NCBI GenBank assembly: GCA_036268055.1
Contig: DATAUW010000012.1
Coordinates: forward strand, 248,001-312,000
Direction of reading: 5' to 3'
Length of the DNA: 64,000 nt
DNA from: Verrucomicrobiia bacterium
GTDB lineage: Bacteria > Verrucomicrobiota > Verrucomicrobiia > Limisphaerales > Pedosphaeraceae
Position 1 is the stretch's first letter. Each line of letters begins with the position of its first letter. This document shows positions 31,312 through 39,492 of the stretch, one piece after another. A program made the position numbers and the translations under genes. The notes under the pieces were generated by a model that saw nothing but the letters and a program-made list of their open reading frames with translations, was not told the origin of the DNA and made no database searches.

Positions 31312-31601
31312 AGCCTGTTTACTATCACTGTGAAGCCGATGTTGAACTTGTTGCAGCCGCAAAATATTACCAATGCCAGCGCACTGGATTGGGCAGGCGT
31401 TTCCTTCAATCTGTTCACAAAACATTGGCAACAATTCAAGAAAGTCCAAAACGATATTCTTATTATGACAGGCCATTACGAAGCTGCCGCGTCGTGGGAT
31501 TTCCCTATCGCGTCGTTTATGATGAAACGCCGGATGCAATTCACATTCTCGCCGTTATGCACCTTGCTCGGGAACCGGATTATTGGAAACATCGGCACTA
31601 A
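31308..31601 (+). CDS. ParE/RelE-type toxin 2
   Basis: A 97-residue toxin starting at GTG 31308, clearly paralogous to the one at 30726: VELVAAAKYYQCQRTGLGRRFLQSV aligns with TDAAKYYDEQQPGLGREFLDAI, and CRVVGFPYRVVYDE plus ILAVMHLAREPDYWKHR match the C-terminal strands. It overlaps the antitoxin by 4 bases and ends 31 bases before nuoG. Intact, with no frameshift. Target (gyrase or mRNA) not readable. Confidence 0.85.
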   Translation: MKPVYYHCEADVELVAAAKYYQCQRTGLGRRFLQSVHKTLATIQESPKRYSYYDRPLRSCRVVGFPYRVVYDETPDAIHILAVMHLAREPDYWKHRH

Positions 31602-31632
31602 CTTGATTGTAAGATTTTAGTAACTGGAATAC

Positions 31633-31657
31633 ATGTCCACACCCGCACCAACTGAAA
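31633..31657. repeat. 25-bp direct repeat, right copy (nuoG start)
   Basis: The source copy of the duplication at 31048-31072. It is the start of nuoG, with the ATG as its first base. Confidence 0.9.
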
Positions 31658-33321
31658 CGAAGGCCGCGCCGCCGCCGGTTGAGACCATCAAGGTCAAGGT
31701 GGATGGCCGCGAGATTTCCGTGCCCAAGACCACGCCGGACCCGATCACAGGCAAGCCGACGCCCACGACGATGATTCAGGCGTGCGCGCTCTCCAAGGTG
31801 GATGTCCCGCATTATTGTTATCATCCCAAGTTGCCGGTGGTCGGCAACTGCCGCATGTGCCTGGTCGAGTTCGGCACGCCCGCGCTGGGGCCGGACCGCA
31901 AGCCGGTCATGAATCCCGACGGCACGCCGAAGATCGCGAAATCGCCGCGTCCCGCGATTGCCTGCGCCACGCCGGTTTCGCCGGGGATGGAAATTTACAC
32001 GAACACGCACGGCGTGAAACAGATGCGCGAGGGCGTGCTGGAATTTTTGCTGATCAATCATCCGCTGGATTGTCCGATTTGCGACCAGGCGGGCGAATGC
32101 AAGTTGCAGGAATATTCCGTGGATTACGGCCAGGCGACGAGCCGCTTCGTGGAGACGAAAGTCCACAAGCCCAAGCACGTTGACCTCGGGCCGCGCATCG
32201 TCCTCGACGACGAGCGTTGCATCCTGTGTACCCGCTGCATCCGGTTTTCGCGCGACATCGCGCAGGACGACGCCCTGGGCATTGTCAATCGCGGCAGTTA
32301 CAACACGCTCAGCGCGTATCCCGGCAAAGCCTTTGACAATAATTACACGCTGAACACGGTGGACATTTGCCCGGTGGGCGCGCTGACCTCGAAAGATTTT
32401 CGTTTCCAGATGCGCGTGTGGTTTCTCAAGGAAACCAAGAGCGTCTGCACGAGTTGTTCGACGGGCTGCAATATCGTTGTCGGTTCGCGCGAAGAAAAAG
32501 TGTTTCGCTACGAGCCGCGCGAGAACGATGCCGTCAATTCGAGTTGGATGTGCGATGCGGGCCGCCTTAATTATAAATGGATCGGCAGTGAAAATCGTTT
32601 GACTGAAGTGCGCATCGGCAAAACCTCGACCACCTGGGCGGCGGCGCTCAACGAAATTTCCGACAAACTTGCGAAAGTCAAAAATGGCTCCGTCGCCATC
32701 GTTGCTTCCGCGCGACAGACGAACGAAGAATTATTTTTGCTCGCAAAACTGGCGAAGAAATTCAACGCCATCACCGACTCCGTTCCGCGCCCGCAAGCGG
32801 CTGACAAATTGCTCGTCAGCAACGACCGCAATCCGAACAGCAATGGCGCGACGCTCACGGGCATCGCGCCCGCGACGATGGGTACGAATTTGCCGCATAT
32901 CGCCCAAGGCATCCGCAATGGCAGCATCAAGACGCTGATTGTTTTTGGTGAAGACGTGACGAAGCATGGTATCGGCACGGATTTGCTCAGCAAATTGGAC
33001 ACGCTTATCGTCAGCGAAATTTTGCCGAACACGACGACCGAACTGGCGCATTACACGTTGCCCGGTTGCGCGCATATCGAAAAGCGCGGCAGCTTCACGA
33101 ATGGCAAGGGCCGCGTGCAGAAATTCATGAAGGGCGTCGAGCCTCGCGGCGACGCGCGTCCTGAGTGGGAATTTTTGCACGAGTTGGTTTACAACGTCAC
33201 TGGCCAAAACGGTTTTGCGAGCATCGAAGGATTGTTCAATCAGATGGCGAAGGAAATTCCGGCGTTCAATGGCCTGACCTGGGCCGGGCTCGGTGACACG
33301 GGAGCAAGCATAACCATTTAA
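31633..33321 (+). CDS. nuoG: NADH-quinone oxidoreductase subunit G (short form)
   Basis: A 562-residue subunit (75-kDa family) wiring electrons from NuoF to NuoI. Ligands visible: [2Fe-2S] N1b Cys62, 73, 76, 111; N5 His143, Cys147, 150, 156; N4 Cys196, 199, 202, 246; and the extra N7 set Cys272, 275, 279, 307. The rest is a shortened molybdopterin-like domain; E. coli NuoG has about 900 residues. An inserted segment (TPDPITGKPTPT) sits in the ferredoxin-like domain. N7 ligands are found only in some phyla. Confidence 0.94.
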   Translation: MSTPAPTETKAAPPPVETIKVKVDGREISVPKTTPDPITGKPTPTTMIQACALSKVDVPHYCYHPKLPVVGNCRMCLVEFGTPALGPDRKPVMNPDGTPKIAKSPRPAIACATPVSPGMEIYTNTHGVKQMREGVLEFLLINHPLDCPICDQAGECKLQEYSVDYGQATSRFVETKVHKPKHVDLGPRIVLDDERCILCTRCIRFSRDIAQDDALGIVNRGSYNTLSAYPGKAFDNNYTLNTVDICPVGALTSKDFRFQMRVWFLKETKSVCTSCSTGCNIVVGSREEKVFRYEPRENDAVNSSWMCDAGRLNYKWIGSENRLTEVRIGKTSTTWAAALNEISDKLAKVKNGSVAIVASARQTNEELFLLAKLAKKFNAITDSVPRPQAADKLLVSNDRNPNSNGATLTGIAPATMGTNLPHIAQGIRNGSIKTLIVFGEDVTKHGIGTDLLSKLDTLIVSEILPNTTTELAHYTLPGCAHIEKRGSFTNGKGRVQKFMKGVEPRGDARPEWEFLHELVYNVTGQNGFASIEGLFNQMAKEIPAFNGLTWAGLGDTGASITI

Positions 33322-33324
33322 GCG

Positions 33325-34440
33325 ATGCACCCTATTGAATCACTCACGAACTGGTTGAACGGCCTGACGCCGGCAAACCAATTCATCGTTTTTTCCTGCA
33401 TCAAAATCGCCATCGTCTTCGGCATTTTGCTGACCTTCGTCGCGTATTCAGTTTTGGCCGAGCGCAAAATTTCCGCGTGGATTCAGGATCGCGTCGGCCC
33501 GAATCGCGTGGCGCTGCCGTTGATCGGAAGCATTCCGATTCTCGGACCATTTCTGACGCGCCTCGGTATTTGGCAGCCGATGGTGGATGGGCTCAAATCG
33601 TTTTTGAAGGAAGACTTCACGCCCGGCCACGTGCGCAAAGTTTATTTCTGGCTCGCGCCCGCGATCACGATGATTCCCGCGTTGCTCACGGTAGCGGTGA
33701 TTCCATTCGGCTCGAACATCGGCGGGCAGCACATGGTCGTCGCGAATTTGAACGTCGGCATTCTCTACAGCTTCGGGATCGTTTCACTCGGTGTGTATGG
33801 CATCGTGCTTGCGGGTTACGCGGCGAATTCCAAATATCCGTTCCTTGGCGGCATCCGTTCGAGCGCGCAACTTATCTCCTACGAAATCTGCATGGGCATG
33901 TCCGTCATCGGCGTGTTCATGATCGTGGGCAGTTTGAACCTGGGCGATGTCATCGCCTACCAGACGCACACCTGCTGGCTGATTCTCAAGCAGCCGCTGG
34001 GTTTCGTGATTTTCCTCGTGGCGGCGTTTGCGGAAACGAACCGCCTGCCATTCGACATGCCCGAATGCGAAAGCGAACTCGTGGCCGGTTACAACACCGA
34101 ATATAGCTCGATGAAATTTGCGCTGTTTTTCATGGGCGAATACGCCAACATGATCGTTTCGGCGGGCATGATGGTGACGCTGTTCCTCGGCGGATGGACG
34201 TTGCCATTCGCGGGACTCGACCAGCCGGCCACGACCGTCACGATGGGCATCGTCAGCATCCTGATTTTCCTGGCGAAGGTGATTGTGCTCATGGGCCTGT
34301 TCATTTGGGTGCGGTGGATGCTGCCGCGGTTTCGTTACGACCAGTTGATGAACCTGGGCTGGCAGCGGTTCATTCCGTTGACGCTGGCGAATATTTTTGT
34401 GACGGCGTTGATTTTGTGGATCATCGCCTTGAAGCATTGA
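33325..34440 (+). CDS. nuoH: NADH-quinone oxidoreductase subunit H
   Basis: A 371-residue membrane subunit with eight or so helices that forms the quinone channel next to NuoB and NuoD. The family loop AERKISAWIQDRVGPNRV is present near residue 45, followed by WQPMVDGLKSFLKEDFTP, and the invariant ETNRLPFDMPECESELVAGYNTEYSSMKFALFFMGEY near residue 240. Spacing to nuoG is 3 bases. Nothing unusual apart from a slightly long N-terminus. Confidence 0.96.
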   Translation: MHPIESLTNWLNGLTPANQFIVFSCIKIAIVFGILLTFVAYSVLAERKISAWIQDRVGPNRVALPLIGSIPILGPFLTRLGIWQPMVDGLKSFLKEDFTPGHVRKVYFWLAPAITMIPALLTVAVIPFGSNIGGQHMVVANLNVGILYSFGIVSLGVYGIVLAGYAANSKYPFLGGIRSSAQLISYEICMGMSVIGVFMIVGSLNLGDVIAYQTHTCWLILKQPLGFVIFLVAAFAETNRLPFDMPECESELVAGYNTEYSSMKFALFFMGEYANMIVSAGMMVTLFLGGWTLPFAGLDQPATTVTMGIVSILIFLAKVIVLMGLFIWVRWMLPRFRYDQLMNLGWQRFIPLTLANIFVTALILWIIALKH

Positions 34441-34470
34441 GCGATGCCGGACGAAAAATAATTTAAGCGA

Positions 34471-35016
34471 ATGATTGTTAAGCGCGAAAAACTGAATTTT
34501 TGGGAACGCCTTTACCTGCCGGCGCTGGTCGGCGGGTTCAAGGTGACGCTGCGCCATTTCTTCAGCAAGAAGATCACGATGCAGTATCCCGAGGAAAAAT
34601 GGGTGGTGCCGCCCGGTTATCGCGGCGCGCCGTACCTCGTGAAGGACCAGGAGAACCGGACGAAATGCGTCTCGTGCCAGTTGTGCGAATTCGTGTGCCC
34701 GCCCAAGGCCATCCGCATCACGCCGCCGGGACCCGCGGGAACGCCGGACGCCGGCAATGTCGAGAAGGGGCCGAAGGAATTTGAGATCAATATGCTGCGG
34801 TGCATCTTCTGTGGTTTCTGCCAGGAAGTGTGCCCGGAGGAAGCGATCTTCCTGATGAAAGATTATTCGCTCACCGGCACGAACCGCAAAGAGATGATTT
34901 ATAACAAAGAAAAATTGCTGTCGCTCGGCGGCATTCATCAGGACAAAATCCACAAGTGGCAGCACAAGGCGGACGAAGCCCGGGCGCAGGAAAATTTTCC
35001 GGTGAAAGAAATTTAA
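34471..35016 (+). CDS. nuoI: NADH-quinone oxidoreductase subunit I
   Basis: A 181-residue peripheral ferredoxin-like subunit with two [4Fe-4S] clusters (N6a and N6b). Ligand sets are CVSCQLCEFVC (Cys66, 69, 72, 76) and CIFCGFCQEVC (Cys111, 114, 117, 121). The middle loop between the clusters carries an insert (PAGTPDAGNVEKG). It passes electrons from NuoG to NuoB. ATG 34471, 30 bases after nuoH. Confidence 0.97.
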   Translation: MIVKREKLNFWERLYLPALVGGFKVTLRHFFSKKITMQYPEEKWVVPPGYRGAPYLVKDQENRTKCVSCQLCEFVCPPKAIRITPPGPAGTPDAGNVEKGPKEFEINMLRCIFCGFCQEVCPEEAIFLMKDYSLTGTNRKEMIYNKEKLLSLGGIHQDKIHKWQHKADEARAQENFPVKEI

Positions 35017-35050
35017 TGACGGCCAACCCCTCGCGGCACATCAGCAGGCA

Positions 35051-35539
35051 ATGATGCAGGACATTTTGTTTTATATATTTTCGGCGCTGGCGCTGCTTTG
35101 CGGCGTGTTTGTCATTGTGGGGCGCAACCCCGTGAACAGCGCCATGTTCCTGGTGCTCACGATTCTTTCGCTCGCGGGATTGTTCGTCCTGCTGCACGCG
35201 TTTTTTCTCGCGGCGGTGCAGATCATCGTTTACGCGGGTGCGGTGATCGTGTTGTTCCTGTTTGTGATCATGCTGCTCGATTTGAAAGAAGAACAGCGCC
35301 GCAAGATCAAGGTCGCCAGCGTTGGCCTGGGGGTGGTTTCGGTTGCGGCCATCGGCGGTTTATTTTGGCGCGCGCTTTCGCAAACGCCGTTGTCGGCGAC
35401 CTCCGGCGTCGAGGGCGGGCCGTTGGAACTGGGGCGCATCCTGTTTTCAAGTTATACGCTGCCATTTGAAATATTGTCCGTGCTGCTGCTCGTGGCGATG
35501 GTGGGCGTGATTCTCATCAGCAAAAAGGATTTGAAATGA
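35051..35539 (+). CDS. nuoJ: NADH-quinone oxidoreductase subunit J
   Basis: A 162-residue membrane subunit with five helices (hydrophobic segments at about 3-20, 28-50, 55-75, 92-112, 138-160). The conserved early motif VIVGRNPVNSAMFLVL and VQIIVYAGAVIVLFLFVIMLLDLKEE are present; the latter is the pi-bulge helix important for coupling. It overlaps nuoK by 4 bases. Confidence 0.95.
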   Translation: MMQDILFYIFSALALLCGVFVIVGRNPVNSAMFLVLTILSLAGLFVLLHAFFLAAVQIIVYAGAVIVLFLFVIMLLDLKEEQRRKIKVASVGLGVVSVAAIGGLFWRALSQTPLSATSGVEGGPLELGRILFSSYTLPFEILSVLLLVAMVGVILISKKDLK

Positions 35540-35850
35540 ACCTGACGCCGGTGGGGCCGGAACATTATTTGATCGTGAGCGGGCTGCTGTTTTGCCTGGG
35601 ATTGATGGGCGTAGTCATGCGCCGCAATCTTCTGGTGATTTATATGTGCCTCGAGATGATGCTCAACGCCGCGAACCTCGCGCTGGTCGCGATGTCCCGC
35701 AGCAACGGCAATCTCGACGGACAGATCGTGGTGTTCTTTATCATCACGGTCGCGGCGGCGGAAGTCGCGGTAGGGCTGGCGCTGATCGTGGCGTTGTATC
35801 GCCGCCGGCAAACGGCCCACGTTGAAGATCTCACGGCAATGAAATTTTAG
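35536..35850 (+). CDS. nuoK: NADH-quinone oxidoreductase subunit K
   Basis: A 104-residue three-helix membrane subunit, homologous to MrpC. The two conserved membrane Glu residues lie in MCLEMMLNAANLALVA (residue 40 region) and AAAEVAVGLALIVALYRR (residue 76 region). It overlaps nuoJ and is followed after one base by nuoL. Family length about 100, so complete. Confidence 0.96.
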   Translation: MNLTPVGPEHYLIVSGLLFCLGLMGVVMRRNLLVIYMCLEMMLNAANLALVAMSRSNGNLDGQIVVFFIITVAAAEVAVGLALIVALYRRRQTAHVEDLTAMKF

Positions 35851-35851
35851 C

Positions 35852-37762
35852 ATGGCACATCTGGAAAATTTAGCGTGGTTGATTTTGTTTTTGCCGCTGT
35901 TCTCGGCGGTGATCATAACGGTATTCACCCGCGCGAAACCGGTCGCGAGCGCGCAGATTTCCATCGGCGCGGTGGTGGTATCGTTCGTGTTGACGTGCAT
36001 TCTGTTCGTCGTCCTGCATTCATCGGGAGCGACGACGCTGCGCGACACAAGTTACTCGTGGCTTTCGGTCGGCGATTTGGATGTGAGCATTGGTTTGAAG
36101 CTTGATTACCTCAGCCTGACGATGGCGCTGATCGTCACGGGCGTGGGCAGCCTCATCCATATTTATTCGTCGAAATACATGGAAGGCGACGGCGCGTATT
36201 ACCGCTATTTCGCGTGCCTGAGTTTGTTCACGTTCTCGATGCTCGGTATCGTGCTCGCGAATAATTTTTTGATGATGTTCATTTTCTGGGAACTGGTGGG
36301 CGTGTCCAGTTATCTGCTCATCGGTTTCTGGTATGAAAAAGCTTCGGCGGCGGATGCGTGCAAAAAAGCTTTCATCACGAATCGGCTCGGCGACTTCGGT
36401 TTTCTGCTCGGCATCCTGCTTGTGTGGGCGACGCTGGGGCATCATTTGAACTTTGAGGACTTGCGCGCGTATCTCGGCAATCACACGGCGGAATACGGCG
36501 TGGTGGCCACGATCGCCGGCCTGCTGATTTTTTGCGGCGCGGCTGGCAAATCGGCGCAATTCCCGCTGCACGTGTGGTTGCCGGACGCGATGGAAGGCCC
36601 GACGCCGGTGAGCGCGCTCATCCATGCCGCGACAATGGTGGCGGCGGGTGTTTACATGCTGTGCCGGGTTTTCTTTTTACTCAATGTATCGGATTCGTTC
36701 GCGCTTGAAGTCATCGCGTGGATCGGCGGTTTTACGGCGTTACTGGCGGCGTTGATCGCGGTGCAGCAAAACGACATCAAACGCATTCTCGCTTACTCGA
36801 CGCTTTCGCAGCTCGGTTACATGGTGATGGCGGTGGGCATGGGCGGGCCGACTGAGGCGATGTATCATTTAACGACGCACGCGTTTTTCAAGGCGCTGCT
36901 GTTCCTCGGCGCGGGCTCGGTGATTTACGCGGTGCATCACGAGCAGAACATTTGGAAGATGGGCGCGCTTCGCAAAAAATTGCCGGTGACATTCTGGACG
37001 TTCATCGTGGGCACGCTGGCGTTGTGCGGCATGTGGCCGTTGAGCGGATTTTTCAGCAAGGACGGCATTCTCGGGTTGGCGCTGGAAAAAAATCACATCG
37101 CGCTTTTTGTGCTGGGCGCGGGCGTGGCGTTTTTGACGACTTTTTACATGTCGCGATTGGTTTTCGTGGCGTTCTTCGGCGGCGAACGCTCGCACGCGGC
37201 GGAGCATCCGCATGAATCGCCGGGGATCATGTTGTGGCCGCTGCGAATTCTTGCGGTGTTGAGCGCGATTGGCGGTGTCATAGGCATCGAAGGAATTTAT
37301 CAACGCGCGTTTGAGCCGAACACGGTATTGGAAAGTGGAGGATTTTTGGGACAGATTCCCGCGCGTTTGCTGGGGCCGTTCGATGCGCAACCGTTGGGCG
37401 CGGTCATCGGGCTTGGCTGCGTAATTTTTGGCGCGTTGCTGGCGTGGTCATTGTATGGAAGCGCGTCGGTGGATCCGCTGCCTTCGAAGCTTGGCTGGCT
37501 TTCGCGCGCGATGCGTAATCGGTTTTATTTTGACGAATTTTACGAACACGTGCTGATTCCTTACACGCAGGAAGCGGCTTCAAAAATTGCCGATGCCTTC
37601 GACCGCATGATCATCGCCGGCCTGGGCGTGCGCGGAACGGAAGGCACGACGGATTTGTTCGGCCGTGCGCTACGCCTGGCGCAAAACGGAAGCATCCAAA
37701 CCTACGCTTTCCTGCTCGTGGCAGGACTCGCGGTCGTGTTGTATTTCGTGCTGGCACAATGA
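35852..37762 (+). CDS. nuoL: NADH-quinone oxidoreductase subunit L
   Basis: A 636-residue antiporter-like proton-pumping subunit. Core motifs: WELVGVSSYLLIGFWYEKASAADACKKAFITNRLGDFGF (near residue 140), GAAGKSAQFPLHVWLPDAMEGPTPVSALIHAATMVAAGVYML (near 230; proton-channel Lys and His), and LIAVQQNDIKRILAYSTLSQLGYMVMAVG. It ends with the long lateral helix and a final membrane helix. After it lies a large hairpin before nuoM. Confidence 0.97.
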   Translation: MAHLENLAWLILFLPLFSAVIITVFTRAKPVASAQISIGAVVVSFVLTCILFVVLHSSGATTLRDTSYSWLSVGDLDVSIGLKLDYLSLTMALIVTGVGSLIHIYSSKYMEGDGAYYRYFACLSLFTFSMLGIVLANNFLMMFIFWELVGVSSYLLIGFWYEKASAADACKKAFITNRLGDFGFLLGILLVWATLGHHLNFEDLRAYLGNHTAEYGVVATIAGLLIFCGAAGKSAQFPLHVWLPDAMEGPTPVSALIHAATMVAAGVYMLCRVFFLLNVSDSFALEVIAWIGGFTALLAALIAVQQNDIKRILAYSTLSQLGYMVMAVGMGGPTEAMYHLTTHAFFKALLFLGAGSVIYAVHHEQNIWKMGALRKKLPVTFWTFIVGTLALCGMWPLSGFFSKDGILGLALEKNHIALFVLGAGVAFLTTFYMSRLVFVAFFGGERSHAAEHPHESPGIMLWPLRILAVLSAIGGVIGIEGIYQRAFEPNTVLESGGFLGQIPARLLGPFDAQPLGAVIGLGCVIFGALLAWSLYGSASVDPLPSKLGWLSRAMRNRFYFDEFYEHVLIPYTQEAASKIADAFDRMIIAGLGVRGTEGTTDLFGRALRLAQNGSIQTYAFLLVAGLAVVLYFVLAQ

Positions 37763-37805
37763 AACTAACATTTGAAAATTTGAATGCGGTGGGATTCGTC
37801 TGCTT

Positions 37806-37893
37806 GACGCAGAGGCGCAGAGGCGCAGAGCAATTAAAAAGTAATCTCCGCCTATTTCCTCTCTGCGCCTCTGCGCCTCTGCGCCTCTGCGTC
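37806..37893. repeat. Large inverted repeat of 'GCAGAGGC' units between nuoL and nuoM
   Basis: Left arm 37806-37830 (three units of CGCAGAGG-type) is the exact reverse complement of 37869-37893; the right side has one extra unit (37861-37868). Stem of 25 bp, G+C-rich. Similar CGCAGAGGCGCAGAG tracts lie near 53010, 55130 and, diverged, at 40972. It may act as an mRNA stabiliser or partial terminator within the operon. Confidence 0.75.
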
Positions 37894-37926
37894 GAAACGA
37901 ATTTACCGAGCGCCCACGAATAACGA

Positions 37927-39468
37927 ATGTCCACCTCTCTCACATATATTATTGGCTGGCCGTTTGCGGCGGCGTTGTTGTTGTGTGTCGTGCCGCGGAA
38001 TTATCGGTTCGTGATGCGGTTGGTTGCGGTATCGGCGACGCTGGTGAGCATGCTGCTCGCGATCAAATTGTTCTGCCAATTCAATGGCGCACCGGCGGAT
38101 GCGGATGGTTTCAAATTCGTGCACAAACTTCCGTGGTGGGGCGTGCAATCATTGGGCATCGGTTATCACGTCGGGGTGGATGGCATCAATGTGGGGCTGA
38201 TTTTGATGGGCGCGATTGTGGCGTTCGCGGCGGCGTGCGCGGCCTGGGAAATCAATGATCGGGAAAAAGAATTTTACGTTTTGTTGCTGGTGATGACGGG
38301 GGGAATTCTCGGCGCGTTTGCATCGCTGGATTTGTTTTTCTTTTATTTCTTCCACGAACTCGCGCTGGTGCCGACGTTCATCATGATCGGCGTGTGGGGC
38401 CGGGGCGAAAATAAAAATCTCGCGACGTTCCAGATCACGCTTTACTTGAGTTTGGGCGCGCTGATTTCCTTGATCGGTTTGATCGCGCTTTATGTCATGT
38501 CCGGCGCGCAATCGTTTGACATTGTCGAAATCACGCGGCATGTGCGGGAACATCCGTTATCGCTGGCTTCGCAAAACTTTATTTTTCCGCTGCTGCTGTT
38601 CGGATTCGGCATCCTGATTTCGCTGTGGCCGTTTCATACGTGGGCGCCGCTTGGGTATGGTTCCGCGCCGACTTCGACCGCGATGCTGCACGCGGGCGTG
38701 CTGAAAAAATTCGGTTTGTATGGCTTGATTCGCATCGCGCTTCCGCTGTTGCCGCAAGCGACGGCGCATTGGGCGACGGTCATTTCGTGGCTTTGCCTCG
38801 GCAATATCGTTTATTGCGGGCTGGTCGCGATGCGCCAGAAAAACCTGAATATGCTCATCGGTTATTCCAGCGTGGCGCACATGGGTTTTGTTTTTCTCGG
38901 ATTGGTGAGCCTGAATATTATCGGCGTGACGGGCGCGGTAATGGTGATGATCGCGCACGGTTTTCTCGCGGCGCTGACGTTTGGCTTGAGCGGATATATT
39001 TACCAGGAGACGGGCACGCTGGAGATCGCGCAACTGGGCGGATTGTTGCGCCGGTTGCGGTTTGTGGGAGCGGCGCTCATCATGGCGATGTTCGCGGGTT
39101 GCGGAGTGCCGGGCTTTGCGAATTTCGTGGGTGAAGTTTCGGTGTTCTTCGGCGCGTGGAAAAATTTTCCTTTGGTGACGGGGCTCGCGCTCTGGGGCGC
39201 GCTGGTGATCGGGGCGGTTTATATGTTGCGCGCAGTGCGCAATGTTTTGCACGGGCCGCTGCCGGACAAATGGATGGCGGTGGCGGAATCCACGTGGCCG
39301 TTGCGCAAATTGCCGTACCTCGCGCTGTTGATGAGCCTTTTGATCTTCGGATTTTTCCCGCGACTGCTGACCGATAAAATCCAGCCGAGCGCGGAGACCA
39401 TCGTGAACATGGCGACGGCCCCGGCGATGAATGTCAGGGCCTCGGTGGTGGCGCAGGCAAATCCGTGA
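37927..39468 (+). CDS. nuoM: NADH-quinone oxidoreductase subunit M
   Basis: A 513-residue antiporter-like proton-pumping subunit. The conserved segments are FHELALVPTFIMIGVWG with the key Glu (near residue 145), FLWPFHTW-like ISLWPFHTWAPLGYGSAPTSTAMLHAGVLKKFGLYGLIR (near 240; channel Lys) and LNMLIGYSSVAHMGFVFLGL (near 320). The usual NuoM length. Start ATG 37927, 164 bases after nuoL, the widest gap in the membrane part of the operon. Confidence 0.96.
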   Translation: MSTSLTYIIGWPFAAALLLCVVPRNYRFVMRLVAVSATLVSMLLAIKLFCQFNGAPADADGFKFVHKLPWWGVQSLGIGYHVGVDGINVGLILMGAIVAFAAACAAWEINDREKEFYVLLLVMTGGILGAFASLDLFFFYFFHELALVPTFIMIGVWGRGENKNLATFQITLYLSLGALISLIGLIALYVMSGAQSFDIVEITRHVREHPLSLASQNFIFPLLLFGFGILISLWPFHTWAPLGYGSAPTSTAMLHAGVLKKFGLYGLIRIALPLLPQATAHWATVISWLCLGNIVYCGLVAMRQKNLNMLIGYSSVAHMGFVFLGLVSLNIIGVTGAVMVMIAHGFLAALTFGLSGYIYQETGTLEIAQLGGLLRRLRFVGAALIMAMFAGCGVPGFANFVGEVSVFFGAWKNFPLVTGLALWGALVIGAVYMLRAVRNVLHGPLPDKWMAVAESTWPLRKLPYLALLMSLLIFGFFPRLLTDKIQPSAETIVNMATAPAMNVRASVVAQANP

Positions 39469-39492
39469 CGGTTTGATTTAGAAACAACGCAG

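Noticed and set aside
31048-31657. Insertion sequence flanked by a 25-bp target duplication
   Set aside because: The segment between the repeats carries only a TA module and no transposase, and the repeat is longer than any usual target duplication, so recombination or slippage is more likely.
33784-34965. A 393-codon minus-strand frame across nuoH and nuoI
   Set aside because: Antisense to two well-identified subunits and rich in His/Arg from codon-phase effects.
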